Assembly (NCBI GenBank): GCA_023213395.1
Contig: CM041465.1
Coordinates: 183,713,741-183,777,740, forward strand
Length of the DNA stretch: 64,000 nt
Source of the DNA: Cycas panzhihuaensis
Lineage: Eukaryota > Cycadophyta
Direction of reading: 5' to 3'
Part shown: piece after piece, positions 42,973 through 53,400 of the stretch
Layout: every line of letters begins with the position of its first letter
Position numbering within the stretch: the stretch's first letter is position 1
Program-made: the position numbers and the translations under genes
The notes under the pieces: model-generated
The model's input: the letters and a program-made list of their open reading frames with translations, nothing else
The model's database searches: none
What the model was told of the DNA's origin: nothing

Positions 42973-43790
42973 TCTTGTCCCTATTTGATATAACCCTCAA
43001 GTTGTGACATGTAGATTTCTTCTTCTATTTCACTGTTTAAAAAGGCACTCTTGAAATCTAGTTGGTATATCTTCCAATTTTTTTGAGCTGGTAGAGTTAT
43101 AATTGTTCTCACCATATTTAATTTGGCCACAGGTGAGAAAGTTTCTTCATAGTCCACTCCTGTTGTTTGTGTGTAGCCTTTTGCAACTAGCTTTGTCTTA
43201 TATTTTTCTATCTTCCCATTGGCTCCTTCCTTGATTTTGTAGATTCATTTACGATTTACAACAGGCTTATTGGGAGGCAGTTTAACCAGTTCCTAGGTTT
43301 GGTTCTTAATTATGGAGTCTAGTTCAACATCCATGGCTTTCCTGCATTCAATGTGCTCCTTTGCTTCAATATATGATTGTGGCTCCACTTGACTGATCAA
43401 GGCTCTATGTTTTTGACTCCTTGGTCTGTGAGGAAGTATCTCCCCTTTCCCTTCTTCAATGGTCTTGAGGTACCATTTGGGAACCCTTTTTTCCTTTTTT
43501 GGTTCATCTGTCCTTGATTCTTCGAATTCTTCGTCTTCTAGAGTGGAATCACTATGAGAGGCTTGAGGAGAGGTGGCTTCTTCTGAGATATCCTCTGAAG
43601 TTATGCAAGATTCTTCTTTTGCAGAAGTAGAAGTGTCTGGAGAAGATACCTGAGGTGTTTTTTCTATGACTTGGATTTGGTTTGTATCATCTTCTTAATC
43701 TTCTTGATTTAAGATGACATCCCGACTTACATTTATTTTGTTAGTCTTGGGATCTATGCACTTATAAGCTTTGGAATTTTTGTTGTAGCC
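42973..43790 (-). pseudogene. Copia-3 reverse transcriptase, N-terminal part
   Basis: Minus-strand reading: KVNVSRDVILNQED-type block near 43725, a Ser/Glu-rich linker, VPKWYLKTIEEGKGEILPHR, ECRKAMDVELDSIIKNQT, KYKTKLVAKGYTQTTGVDYE, TFSPVAKLNMVRTIITLPAQ, IYQLDFKSAFLNSEIEEEIY and GQEHL, then interruption by A2. The frame continues at 32141. Three or four stops. Confidence 0.88.
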
Positions 43791-45060
43791 AACCATGATG
43801 CATTCCAAGCTTTTTGAGTCAAGTTTTGTTCTTTTTTTGTCTAGTAGTGAACAAATGCTTACTATCGAATACTTTCAGATGGCTAACATCTAGCTTTCTT
43901 CCCGTCTAGGCCTCTTCGGGGGTAAGATGGTCTACAACCTTGGTTGGGCTCCTATTCAGTAAGTAGTAGGCTGTGTTAACTGCTTTAGCCCAGTATGTTT
44001 TTGGAACATTTTTCTCATACATCATGATATGAGCCATTTCCATAATGACTTTGTTTTTCCTTTCTGCAACCCCATTAGATTAGGGTGTGTAGGGCATTGT
44101 AAATTGCCTCCATATTCCATTGGCCTTACAGAATTCCAAATAGTGTTTGGAGATGTACTCACCACCACCACCAAATCTTATGCACTTGATTCTTGCCTCT
44201 GCCTCTAGCTCTGTTTCAGCTTAAATTCTTTAAACACATCATAGACTTCTGATTTATTATGCAAGAAGCAGACCCAAATTTTCTTGGTCATATCATCTAT
44301 GAATGTGAGGAAGTATCTGCATCCATTAATGGAGTGTGGAGTAAATGGGCCACACAAGTCAATATGAATTAATTCTAATTTTTTCTAGGCTCGCCATTGG
44401 CTTTCTTGGAAGGGCAGCCTATGTTGCTTAGCTGATTGGCAGCTTTTACATGCAAAATTATTGGATGTGATTGAGGGTAGAACTTTTACTAGACCCTCTT
44501 TTTCCATATTTTTTAGTTTACCTATGGGAAGATGGCCATACTTCAAATGCCACATTTTATTACTATGACTCACTGTAGTACGTGCTTTTACATCAGACAA
44601 AACAAGATGCGAACGTAGCCTATACAGGTCATTACTTTCGGCCCCTTTTGCAATTACATGGCCATTATTTTTCATATCAGGGATATAACAAAATCCTTGC
44701 TCATCAAAAACAGTACACAACCCCTTTTTCCTAAGTTGGGAGGCAAGCAATAGGTTTATTTTTAAACCAGAAACCAAGAGTACATTTCCAATTTTTTCAA
44801 TCTTCTCCTCCATTTTGACGGCTATGGTCCCCACTCCTTTTATTTCAAGGGGATATTTGTCCCCTAACTCCAATGATTTGTTTGAAGAGCATGGCCATAG
44901 GCTTTTGAACCATTCTTCTCGGCTAATCATGTGGCATGATGCTCCTGAGTCGATGTACCACACATCCTTGTCCTAGAGGCTTGCTACAAGCGCGATGATA
45001 AACATTGTTTCCTTTTCTTCATCATCATCATCACCAATCTATTGCTTGTTACAGTTCCCC
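43791..45060 (-). pseudogene. Copia-3 protease and integrase
   Basis: The frame at 44963-44385 begins VWYIDSGASCHMISREEW (intact D-S-G-A active site), then the gag-pre-integrase segment (MWHLKYGHLPIGKLKNMEKE) and zinc-binding CKSCQSAKQHRLPF. After one stop the core follows: KLELIHIDLCGPFTP, YFLTFIDDMTKKIWVCFLHN, then frame-shifted fragments to SKAYKCIDPKTNKINVSRDV near 43740. It is the best preserved copia protease in the window. Confidence 0.88.
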
Positions 45061-45944
45061 ATTGGGCGCTTTCCTCTCAAAATGTCTGCTCTCTTGATTG
45101 GGCATTGACATGGGAAATGTCCTAATTGGCCACAATGATAGCACACGTCAAAAGCCCTACATGAAGTTGCAAAATGACCTGTCTTACCATAGTTGTAACA
45201 GATTCTTGGAGTAGTATTGCGTCCTCGTCCTCTTGAATCTTGCCAACGGCCTTGTGATGGAGCCTGACCTTCAAGAGTTCTTCCTCTTCCTCTACTTCAA
45301 CCTCTGAATCCTAGGTTTAGTCTAGAGGCAAATGCTTCCTCAAGTTCTCCTGCATCTTTATATCTTTTGTTCCTTTGCTCTTGTCATAGCAGCAATCCTG
45401 TCAGAGTATCCATCGTCATTGTTGTTATCTTATCAGTATTGATGATGGTGTTTATTGTCACATCAAACGACTTGGGTAATTTGTTGACCACAAGTTCCAT
45501 TAACTACTGATTTATAACTAGAGCACCCAGACTAGAGAGATCATTTCTCAGTGAAATCACTTTATGCAAGAAATCGATGATGGTTTCAGACTCCTTCATG
45601 TGGAGTTTGAACAATTCTTCTTTTAGGGCTATTGTCTTGGCTTTGTTTTTCTATCCACATAAGTTCTCCAGGAATTTCCAAATACTTGTAGTGGAGTACA
45701 AGTTTTCAACATATATAAGAAGGGGATCAGATATTGATAATTTTAATATTATAACCCCTATACTATCTCATTCTTCCCAGCTGGTTCACTCAGTCCCAAC
45801 ATCCTTAGGTTTGGCTTCATCTCTCGTTGCAATTCTCCAAGCATTTTTTGCTCTTAGACGGGTTTCTATCTTTATTTTCCAAATATGGTAGTTGGTGTTA
45901 GTGAGTTTATCACTATTAGAAAAAGCTAAGATAGATGAGGCCAT
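45061..45944 (-). pseudogene. Copia-3 gag with two zinc knuckles
   Basis: ATG at 45944 opens MASSILAFSNSDKLTNTNYH, then IWKIKIETRLRAKNAW and, with scattered stops, KTIALKEELFKLHMKESETI, LSSLGALVINQ and VNKLPKSFDVTINTIINTDK. An Arg/Gly-rich stretch precedes two CCHC knuckles, CYNYGKTGHFATSC (second Cys now Tyr) and CYHCGQLGHFPCQC, at about 45215-45090. A typical copia gag of about 290 codons. Confidence 0.85.
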
Positions 45945-46406
45945 TTCAGAGAGAAAAACTGAGTTCAGACTGCCCTAGTCCGTACAACGGTATTAAATAG
46001 ATTTTACCCAGAGATTTGATTAGATTTGAATGAAATCCATGAATTTCCTTTTCTACCTGCATGGCTAGTAAATGGCCACAATCCCCCTTCAAACGGCCTC
46101 GGATCACTTTGACATAGAAGATAATGATGTAGACGAGGTCGAGTTCTATGATCTGGGTAAGTTTCGTCAAATTCTGAGACACTAAAATTTTTAGGTCCGT
46201 ATGACCGTACGGTTCCGTACAGGCTGTCCGTACTCCTTCTAGAACTTGTTTTTCTCTCTGCTTCTGCTTCACTTGAAGTCTTTTGCCTTTTTCTTGCTTT
46301 CTTCTTTACAACTCAACTTGAAGTTGTACTCGTCTTCCTTCATCTTCTTCTCTTGGTTTCGTGGAGACCCTCTCTCAATCAGGCAGAATGACCTGCTCTA
46401 AGACCA
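45945..46406 (-). other. Copia-3 leader and degenerate PBS
   Basis: Untranslated leader between LTR and gag. The PBS at 46395-46406 reads TGGTCTTAGAGC on the minus strand, two changes from TGGTATCAGAGC. A 108-codon frame in the leader (46272-45946) starts MKQKQREKQVLEGVRT; it is not gag-like and is probably fortuitous. Confidence 0.6.
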
Positions 46407-46770
46407 TGTTGGATTGATACCTCAATGATAGATGAAGAATACTTGATGATTATTATTGAGAGTACAAAACTATATATACAATCAGAGATTGTAACCCTCT
46501 TTGAACTACCTTGTAACCGACACATTACAAAATGACACATGTCCTTCAGTTACAACCATAGAACATTCTCTAGAGACCCTAGATAAAGCATTACATTCTA
46601 GCATGTATGATATTTCTACAATAGAGGGATTACTTCAGACAAACACAAGGACTAGATCTAGACCATTATACGCACAAAATTGGTCACAACGAGTGTCACA
46701 CAACCTGATTCTACATTATTTTCTTCCCTTTGTAGCACCATTAATGTTAGTAAAGTTTCTGTTATAGACA
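46407..46770 (-). repeat. 5' LTR of Copia-3 (right end uncertain)
   Basis: The PBS-side edge is TGTTGGATTGATACC at 46407. A candidate outer end is TTATAGACA at about 46762-46770, giving TG...CA ends and about 364 bp. The partner LTR is missing because the other end was replaced near 31510, so the outer edge cannot be confirmed. ACTATATATAC near 46470 is a possible TATA-like element. Confidence 0.6.
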
Positions 46771-46816
46771 CCAAGAGGTCGTCTTCTGCCATTATATTCA
46801 GCTCTGAGCAGATAAA

Positions 46817-46978
46817 TTAAGCCTCATTTGCCTCCGAGATCTTCTTGCTGAATTCTAACTCAATGTCAAAGCCATCATTCTCCTTCAAGCATATTTCAGG
46901 TATTCCTTTGGGGCTGCCTCTTGTGAACCACAATTTGTTTTGCTTCCTTTGTTTCCTATACCATCTGGGCCATCCTCA
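46817..46978 (-). other. Uncharacterised ORF tail
   Basis: A minus-strand frame of 54 codons from a stop to a TAA at 46817-46819 reads GWPRWYRKQRKQNKLWFTRG, then IPEICLKENDGFDIELEFSK and ends EANEA. The composition is protein-like, it lies outside the Copia-3 LTR as I place it, and it may be the end of an unrecognised gene fragment or exon. No family recognised. Confidence 0.25.
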
Positions 46979-47657
46979 AATTTGGTTGCCTCCCTCTTCC
47001 AAATGCCAAAAGAACTGGGTGAGACAAAAGAACTGCATTTAAAATGAGACATTTCTATTAGAAATGCTCGAGGGCATCACCCTATGGTATGCAAATTGCT
47101 TTTGGCTATTTCACAAAATTAGTTGGGCTTAAGGGACCTCAAGGTTAAAGATTGTGCTTATGGTTTTCCAAAGATTGAATAAGAAAGAGAAAGATGAGTA
47201 TTTTACAAACAGAGGGAAGAAAAAGATGTTTTGTCAGATTAATTGCACGAGGGTGACACTGTGCTCTTTTCTCTCACATTCCCTCAAATCTTTTAAGCAT
47301 AATGACCTGATATCAAAGCAAGTAATGGTGAACATCATAAATACACATAAGAAAGCACTGGAATTTGGAATACACTTGAATAGCCTTGAAAAGCTCAAAA
47401 CCTCACATACCAGTAACTCAGCCTATAGAAAATGTCATTAGCACAATTGCTCAGTTCCAGAAAGATGCCATGGCCAATGTTTAAATATATGGATGTCTAA
47501 TATTGAATGCAGACTGGACTGACTGTGCTGAAACTCAATACATTACAATGTTTCTGAAAATAAAGTATCGATGTAATATAGATAAGTAAATTACATATCC
47601 ATGAATGAGTTGTTGCATGCATATATATGCCTATAATGCAGATGTTAATATGCATAC
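46979..47657. other. Non-coding, probable intron or intergenic
   Basis: No recognisable element. If the E2 gene is real, this stretch is its intron downstream of the exon at 47658-47905, starting with a GT donor at 47656-47657 (minus strand). Confidence 0.4.
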
Positions 47658-47905
47658 CTTTATGAATTATTTCATATGCTTCCTCATTAAATGTGCTATT
47701 CATCGAAGGATACTCATTCAGAGCAAACGAGAGAGATTTAATCAGAAATGGCATGTATGTATGTTTCACGCCTTGCTCGGCTGTTGCATCTTGAAAAGCC
47801 TGCTTTAAATCAACAAGAGAATCCACATTAATTTCTTCAACATAATGGAAATGGGGAACTTTAGCAGCTGCATTCATAGTCTTCACCATAGTGCGCTGGA
47901 ATCCC
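47658..47905 (-). CDS. Exon of branched-chain 2-oxoacid dehydrogenase E2
   Basis: A 248-bp minus-strand exon with a pyrimidine-rich acceptor (TTTTGTTTTCAG) ending at 47906 and a donor GTATGC beginning at 47657. It encodes 82 whole codons without a stop: GFQRTMVKTMNAAAKVPHFH, YVEEINVDSLVDLKQAF, KHTYMPFLIKSLSFALNEYP, NSTFNEEAYEIIHK. This is the start of the 2-oxoacid dehydrogenase acyltransferase domain; the V-P-H-F-H-x-V-E-E-I pattern points to the branched-chain (mitochondrial) E2 rather than pyruvate E2. It transfers acyl groups from lipoate to CoA in Val/Leu/Ile breakdown. Split codons at both ends (one base each) keep phase. The flanking DNA lacks other exons I can see, so the gene has long introns or this is an isolated fragment. 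Confidence 0.82.
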
Positions 47906-49731
47906 CTGAAAACAAAAGCAATGGAAGTTTCAATTAAGCAAAATAATTGAGTTTCTAACTTTGTTCCTACAATATGGCAGAAATGCAGAAAACCAGCAAG
48001 GATAACTATCAACAAAGCAGAATAACTACAGCCAATCCAATGTAGAAATGCAGAAAACACTAGATAGGAACTTGAATGAAGACGAGGCAATTTTGCAAAA
48101 GTAATTGAAGTCCAGGGAAAAGGAAACTTTAATTACAAAAAATAAACAAGTCCCTAACTTTGATCTTACAATATGATTTGCAATATCAAAATTATGCTTA
48201 CAACCATTCTAATTCACTAGAAAGATCTAAACAGCAAAATTTAACGAGAGAAGTTTTATGTATAAGCAATATCAAAATATATAGATAAGGCACATAACCA
48301 TTTACAGATAACAACTGTAAGCACTCCCTATTCTGAAGGTTTAATTGTGATATTGTGATGTATGGCTGACATATGCCTCATTTATAGAGTTGTGATGTTT
48401 CTTTCAGTACATTTTGCTGAATTGCGAAGAATTGGAGATGATTTGCCCCTTATAAACACATTAGGATGAGGTCTTGGTACATAATTTAGCTAGGGTGAAT
48501 AGAAGCTATGTACAATGGGAAAGGCTATGTTGTCAAATGAATGCAAATAAGTACATAGCTAAGATTCCTATGCAGAATACCTACAATCCACACAATGTAG
48601 AAGTGCAGCAAATCCTAGATAGAAACTTGAATATGCACAAGACAATTTTGCAAGAGAATAGCACAGAACCTTCCCCATCCAGACTATTGAAAAGACTGGT
48701 AAGGGTCTATGTTAGTATTTTCTTAATATTATTTACATAATCATAGCACAAGTTAATTTATTCACATAGTATGACAACAATCAAGAGAAGAGTGTTCCAT
48801 GTTGAAGTTGTAGGAATGAAAAAGATGCAACTGTGGTTTTAATGGCCATAGTCAAGCATTCCCATGTGCATTGTCCCCAACAAATGTGTTACTAGAATAA
48901 GTGGCCACCCATTTGTGTCACCACTACAATGTAGTCCATTGGGTAGCACCCCCACCAGTGTTGAAACGGAAATAGTGTCTAGGCCTAATTTTTGGACATG
49001 AGATCGGCTCCCACATAGTAGCCGTCCTCCTAGGATTGGTCTTGCATAAAATATTGTCCTTGAGCTCTCTAGCTCATCTTAGATGCACCAGTATATGAAA
49101 ATTTAAGTGGTGCAATTTGAGGATAGAACAACGCAACTCACTACCTCAGTAGATAACTAGTTATTACTTACGTGGGGCTTGGTCTATCCCCCCAACATTG
49201 GGGTGAATCTTTCATAAAATCCAATCCATTAGATCTCTATAGTAGATCTAGTCCATCAAATCTCACAACTGACCAATGCCTTGCTGCACATATAGGACAT
49301 TCCTTGATCTCTTATGGGCCCACCAAAACCCTAGAGAAAATCAATTAATGCTCTTAGGCACTAGGGATTACCCCCATCTTTAATTCATCCACATGTGGTC
49401 AACTTTCGGCCTTCTCAACATGGATCACAAGATCATCATATTCCATTATTTTTATGCAAATCATTCACACGTGGATCATATAGATAATGGTGGCAATCAT
49501 GCACGTGCATCATCAATATATTTTTGCCATAATTAGTGTGTGTTCTTAATCATGAATCAAGGAAATTATCATTTTCTTTTGCTATAAATATAAATGTGGA
49601 AGATAGTTTATCCATTTTATTAGTCAAATTATAGTAGAAGAATAACCCTAATCAACTAGGGAATACTATAGACACACCAATATGCCATTAGATAGGGCAC
49701 ATAATCCAAACCAATCATTTGAACAAAAATC
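47906..49731. other. Non-coding, probable intron, with duplicated segments
   Basis: About 85 bp at 48016-48101 recurs at 48571-48656 (AATGTAGAAxTGCAG, TAGATAGxAACTTGAATxx, CAATTTTGCAA). A shorter repeat links 47945-47980 with 48148-48185 (TAACTTTG-TCxTACAATATG). No protein motif of the E2 gene was found on either strand. Confidence 0.45.
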
Positions 49732-50117
49732 TGTTAGATTTTAACATGGAAAGCATTCAACTCCAATATCAATATCAATGAACATGGAACTTTTATTAAC
49801 TCAATATAAGCAGATTACATAAGAACACTAATGCACCGTAGACTCAACATGAGTCACCATGATGACTTGATGACATATACTACCTCAACCACCTTTATAT
49901 ACAAAAGAGGCGGGAGGACATACAAGACAAGTAATGCATGTGGGACAAATACCTTTGTCCAGACCAATGACATTACACCAACTCACTTGACCAATAGGCT
50001 TCTATCTTTTTACACAATATTATAATGACTCTTTGACTCTAAGACTTAGGACTATGACTATTAATCCTAGGACACACTTTACTTAACCATACACATATTA
50101 AACATTATACTCTAACA
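49732..50117 (-). repeat. 3' LTR of N2 (386 bp)
   Basis: TGTTAGATTTTAACATGG to TACTCTAACA; equal in length to the partner at 54200-54585 with about 13 substitutions and no gaps by eye. CTTTATATACAAAAG near 49900 is a TATA-like element, also in the partner. Confidence 0.95.
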
Positions 50118-50576
50118 CCTCCCCTTAATGTTTAATGTCAAGACTACAAAAAGTGATTGAATACTAAAGACTAACATGACCCTTGACAATGACCTCCAAT
50201 GGACTCTAATTTGATCAACATGCACTTTGCTTTCTTTGAATTTACATCGTCTTGATCTTGGAAAAGTTTTGAATACAATGTCTTGGACTTGATCTTGGTC
50301 TTTAATCCTACAATGTCGCCGTTGGAGTAGTCCTTTAGAGTGACGGTTCTTGAACTTTGTCTTTTTTGTCTTCATGTGCAATTGGGAACCTTTTATTACA
50401 CAAAATGTGTAGTAGATCATGCTTGAGCTGACTTGTACTTGGTGAGGACCTGTCAGGTGTTTCTGCATGTACTTATCAAAGGTGTCTTCAAAGTGTCCAT
50501 CAAATATGTCTTCCATCAGAATTCTGATCACCACCTGTTTGCTTCTACTTTCTTCAGCACGTGAGTGATCAAACAA
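50118..50576 (-). other. N2 3' untranslated region
   Basis: A 154-codon frame (50576-50112) runs into the LTR: DHSRAEESRSKQVVIRILME, then a basic KTKKTKFKNRHSKG stretch. It has no recognisable domain and ends inside the LTR, so it is probably not a protein, though it directly follows the 462-codon ORF. The polypurine tract GGGGAGG lies at 50118-50124. Confidence 0.4.
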
Positions 50577-50591
50577 ATAAATGTCAGCAAT

Positions 50592-51980
50592 TCAAGATAA
50601 GTTGACGATATCATCAATATCCATATATGACGACAAGTCATCAAGTGGTGAGATAACATCACTTGAAGTGTGAACATGAATATCTTCATCTTGCATATGT
50701 TTCTCTTCAACAAGGTCTTCATCGATTTGTGAGCAATTTGGAGTGCAACTAATATCAGACTTTACTTCATCATCTTTGATAAGATCATCCTCCCCTGAAG
50801 CAATGAGATGAGTTTCAATTGCTTCATCATGGTTACCTGTAGCTTGTTCAGTTATACGTGCATGACTAACAAGATGTCCTGCTTTCTCCATATCACCCAA
50901 GAAATTTCTTGAACCAAGTATAATAAGAATTTTTATGATGACCACATGTACATACTTCCCGATTGAGGTTATACAAGGATGAAACATTACTTTAATATGA
51001 TTGAACCTTATGACCAAGTAACCTATCCAAAATATAATATGATCTTGACAACCAAGATTTTGATCATATAGTATCTTTCCTATGATCCTTCCTTCCTTAA
51101 AAGAGCCTTTTAGAGTTGTTGTAGGATACACTGCCACTATTTGGATTCTTTCAAGGATGAGTGTAGAAAAAACTGCCATGTTAAATGTGGTCATACAAAG
51201 TCTTATGCATATGCATATAACAATGTAACTTGACATTGTTTGGAACCTGGCAACAAATTTGCCAACATAGATTAAAGTGATATAATCCACACTTTCCACT
51301 AAGTCAGTTGAGTTTCCATATTGAACCACCTGTAATAGATCAACTTCAAAATTTTCAACGTCCATCCTTTCACTTTTTCCTATTAAGATGTTTGATGGGA
51401 TAATTCTCTTCTCATCCTTTAGTTCTTTATTCTCAACTCCAATAAGTTCATTTACAGAGATTACTTTGTCACAACAATTATATTCATTTATTTCTTCATC
51501 ACTAGAGAACCTATTTTTGGAAATAAGTTCACATACCTTTTCACCATCTTGGAAACTGACCTGACTACATGCGTTATTCCTTTTGATTTTCCTTTTCAAT
51601 TTCTTTTTCTGATTCTTTGTCAGGTTACTGTACATAACCTGCACTTCTTCCTTTAGACTAGCTACATTTTTTATGTCTTTGCCTTCATTCATCAGCTTGG
51701 AGTCAAATTTCTCTTTTATGAAGTTCCATGTTTTGTGTGCCCTACAAGTAGTATTTTGGGTGAGGTAAAAAATATCACTAAATTTTATGTAGCCTCCTTG
51801 TGTGGACAAGACATAGATCCTTTGAAAAGGAGATACGTCCTTTTGTTCCAGCTCTGGTGAAGCACCATTGTATCCTTCTAAAACAATCTCCCATAAGCCA
51901 AGGGAGATGAGCCAGGACTTCATGTTTTCTAACCATTCTAAATAGTTGTCTTCTGTTAATAGAAGAGGAATATGACCCAT
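50592..51980 (-). CDS. N2 462-codon ORF with gag-like N-terminus
   Basis: ATG at 51980 (MGHIPLLLTEDNYLEWLENM), then KSWLISLGLWEIVLEGY, the opening of copia gag (W-x-x-x-M-x-x-x-L, L-W-x-x-V/I). CRAHKTWNFIKEKFDS at residues about 82-97 fits the gag x-A-x-x-x-W-x-x-L/I-x-x-x-F segment, followed by a strongly basic KKKLKRKIKR. After residue about 130 there is no gag homology, no zinc knuckle and no protease; there is a hydrophobic middle (YIVICICIRLCM, YVHVVIIKILIIL) and an acidic C-terminus. It is intact, unlike the other frames here. It may supply RNA packaging in cis or be a decayed gag extended by chance. Confidence 0.6.
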   Translation of the reverse strand: MGHIPLLLTEDNYLEWLENMKSWLISLGLWEIVLEGYNGASPELEQKDVSPFQRIYVLSTQGGYIKFSDIFYLTQNTTCRAHKTWNFIKEKFDSKLMNEGKDIKNVASLKEEVQVMYSNLTKNQKKKLKRKIKRNNACSQVSFQDGEKVCELISKNRFSSDEEINEYNCCDKVISVNELIGVENKELKDEKRIIPSNILIGKSERMDVENFEVDLLQVVQYGNSTDLVESVDYITLIYVGKFVARFQTMSSYIVICICIRLCMTTFNMAVFSTLILERIQIVAVYPTTTLKGSFKEGRIIGKILYDQNLGCQDHIIFWIGYLVIRFNHIKVMFHPCITSIGKYVHVVIIKILIILGSRNFLGDMEKAGHLVSHARITEQATGNHDEAIETHLIASGEDDLIKDDEVKSDISCTPNCSQIDEDLVEEKHMQDEDIHVHTSSDVISPLDDLSSYMDIDDIVNLS

Positions 51981-52376
51981 TTGATAACCCTACAATCAAA
52001 CTCCTTATTGTGTACTTGAAATTAGAAACTCACCAATTAAATGTGATGAGAAATGTTCATTGGGCACTGCATTAGCTTCAGACTAATAGTCCACAAAAGT
52101 ATTCAAGAGTGAGGATTTTATCACCTTACTTTCAGGGAACAATTCAGTTCAGCCACTGAAGTTTCTTTAAACTATCCAATCTGACTTCACTGGAATGTCT
52201 CTTGACAGCAATTAGTTGTCTTATAATCAACGAACTCCCCTCTAGAATTCCTAAGCCCATCTTACAATCTCAGTTGACTGTGCTCACTCGGGTCTGCAAT
52301 CTGCCATGAAAACACACTCTTCTAGAATTCAATTAGCTAGATTTCCCTTGCCAAAATAGGGACCTTGATAGCCAAC

Positions 52377-52478
52377 TCCAGTAGGTTGGTGTGGCCTTCC
52401 AAGTCTAGCCTGTGATCTCAACACTGCCTTTGCAATGACCTGCACTGCCTCATCTTGCTCAACAACTCTCTGATGCAA
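52377..52478 (-). pseudogene. HSP101/ClpB fragment captured in N2
   Basis: Thirty-four codons read LHQRVVEQDEAVQVIAKAVL, then RSQARLGRPHQPTG. This is the conserved start of the second AAA+ module of ClpB-type disaggregases (family pattern L-x-x-R-V-x-G-Q-D-x-A-V..AV-x-RSRAGL-x-x-P-x-x-P-x-G); the form with LGRP-Q-PTG is like the plant cytosolic HSP101. The next expected block (SFLFLGPTGVGKTELAKAL) is missing, and stops lie on both sides. Same strand as N2. A captured scrap. Confidence 0.7.
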
Positions 52479-53001
52479 TCACCGCCAAGCTCAGTAACAG
52501 GATTCCGATCCCGACTCACCACATCTACAATTTGCTCAGGCCCAACAGTCTCTTCATTGTCAATGGCCCACGCAGTTTTTCAACTTTGATTCATTGTAGT
52601 CAACTTTGGATGACCCAACGTTACTTAATGTTATAACTCCAATGCTTCAACTTTGACTATAGTTCCTCAACTACCATCCCAGGTGAGTCTGGTCTAGCTC
52701 CTTGCAATGACTGTTGATGATGAAATATTTATCCTCTCTAGCATTTCAACCCTGTAATTGCAAGTTCAATGCAGACCACTCTCATGACTTTAACTGACCA
52801 CATCTTCATCTACAACTTTTAAATTACTCGGACTACGGCCCTGCCTAGACAAACTTGCAATGTACCATTGGGTTAACACATCCACGTTTCTTATCCTGCA
52901 CTTGTTATTCAATCAAAAATTTATGTGATTTCAATCCAACTGATGTCATTAATTCACATCAAGTGCACATCACTGATGTCTTTTATAATAAAACTTAGGT
53001 T

Positions 53002-53400
53002 TTGAACAGAGACTTGTCCATTATAGTACTACGGACCTTTGTGGCTAAACATAAGAAAGAACATGCTGCTCTGTGGGCCAAAAAACAAGATCGAAAAATA
53101 GGTGCAAGCAGTAGTCAGCCTGACTCTGAACTAACAACTAGTGATTCTAATCCTTCAACAGAGCCATTTGAAGTGGATGCCGATGTAGAAACAAATGGAG
53201 CAGTTGCAGAGTTGGATAATGTATGTCAAATCGATAATGGAGAAGCTGTCCTCTTGCAGGGAGAGATTCAAGCAGAAGTGGCGGACAGAGGAGATAATCA
53301 AACCAGTAATAAGTAAATTAGGTTCAGTTGTAGCTGTTGACAACGATAACGTGGCTGTGGAGGCTTGTAAACGGAATATCAAACCAAATGGCCCGGCTCT
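53002..53400 (+). pseudogene. TRM1 tRNA methyltransferase fragments captured in N2
   Basis: Two blocks antisense to N2. First (53002-53090): NRDLSIIVLRTFVAKHKKEH, the conserved N-R-D-x-S-x-x-V-L-R-x-F block of eukaryotic TRM1, tRNA (guanine-26 N2) dimethyltransferase, preceded by an acceptor-like ACTTAG and followed by a Ser/Glu-rich spacer. Second (53318-53392, other frame): LGSVVAVDNDNVAVEACKRN, the TRM1 S-adenosylmethionine-binding block. The sequence normally between them is shortened and the frame is shifted. So part of a cellular gene, perhaps with intron sequence, was copied into the element. Confidence 0.72.

Noticed and set aside
45577-45891. 104-codon plus-strand ORF
   Set aside because: Antisense of Copia-3 gag.
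45946-46272. 108-codon frame in the Copia-3 leader as gag
   Set aside because: The real gag start (ATG at 45944) follows with clear copia gag sequence; the leader frame has no gag pattern.
47497-48090. 197-codon minus-strand ORF taken as one protein
   Set aside because: Only its middle (47658-47905) is E2-like; the flanks are intron sequence with clear AG and GT borders and no family resemblance.
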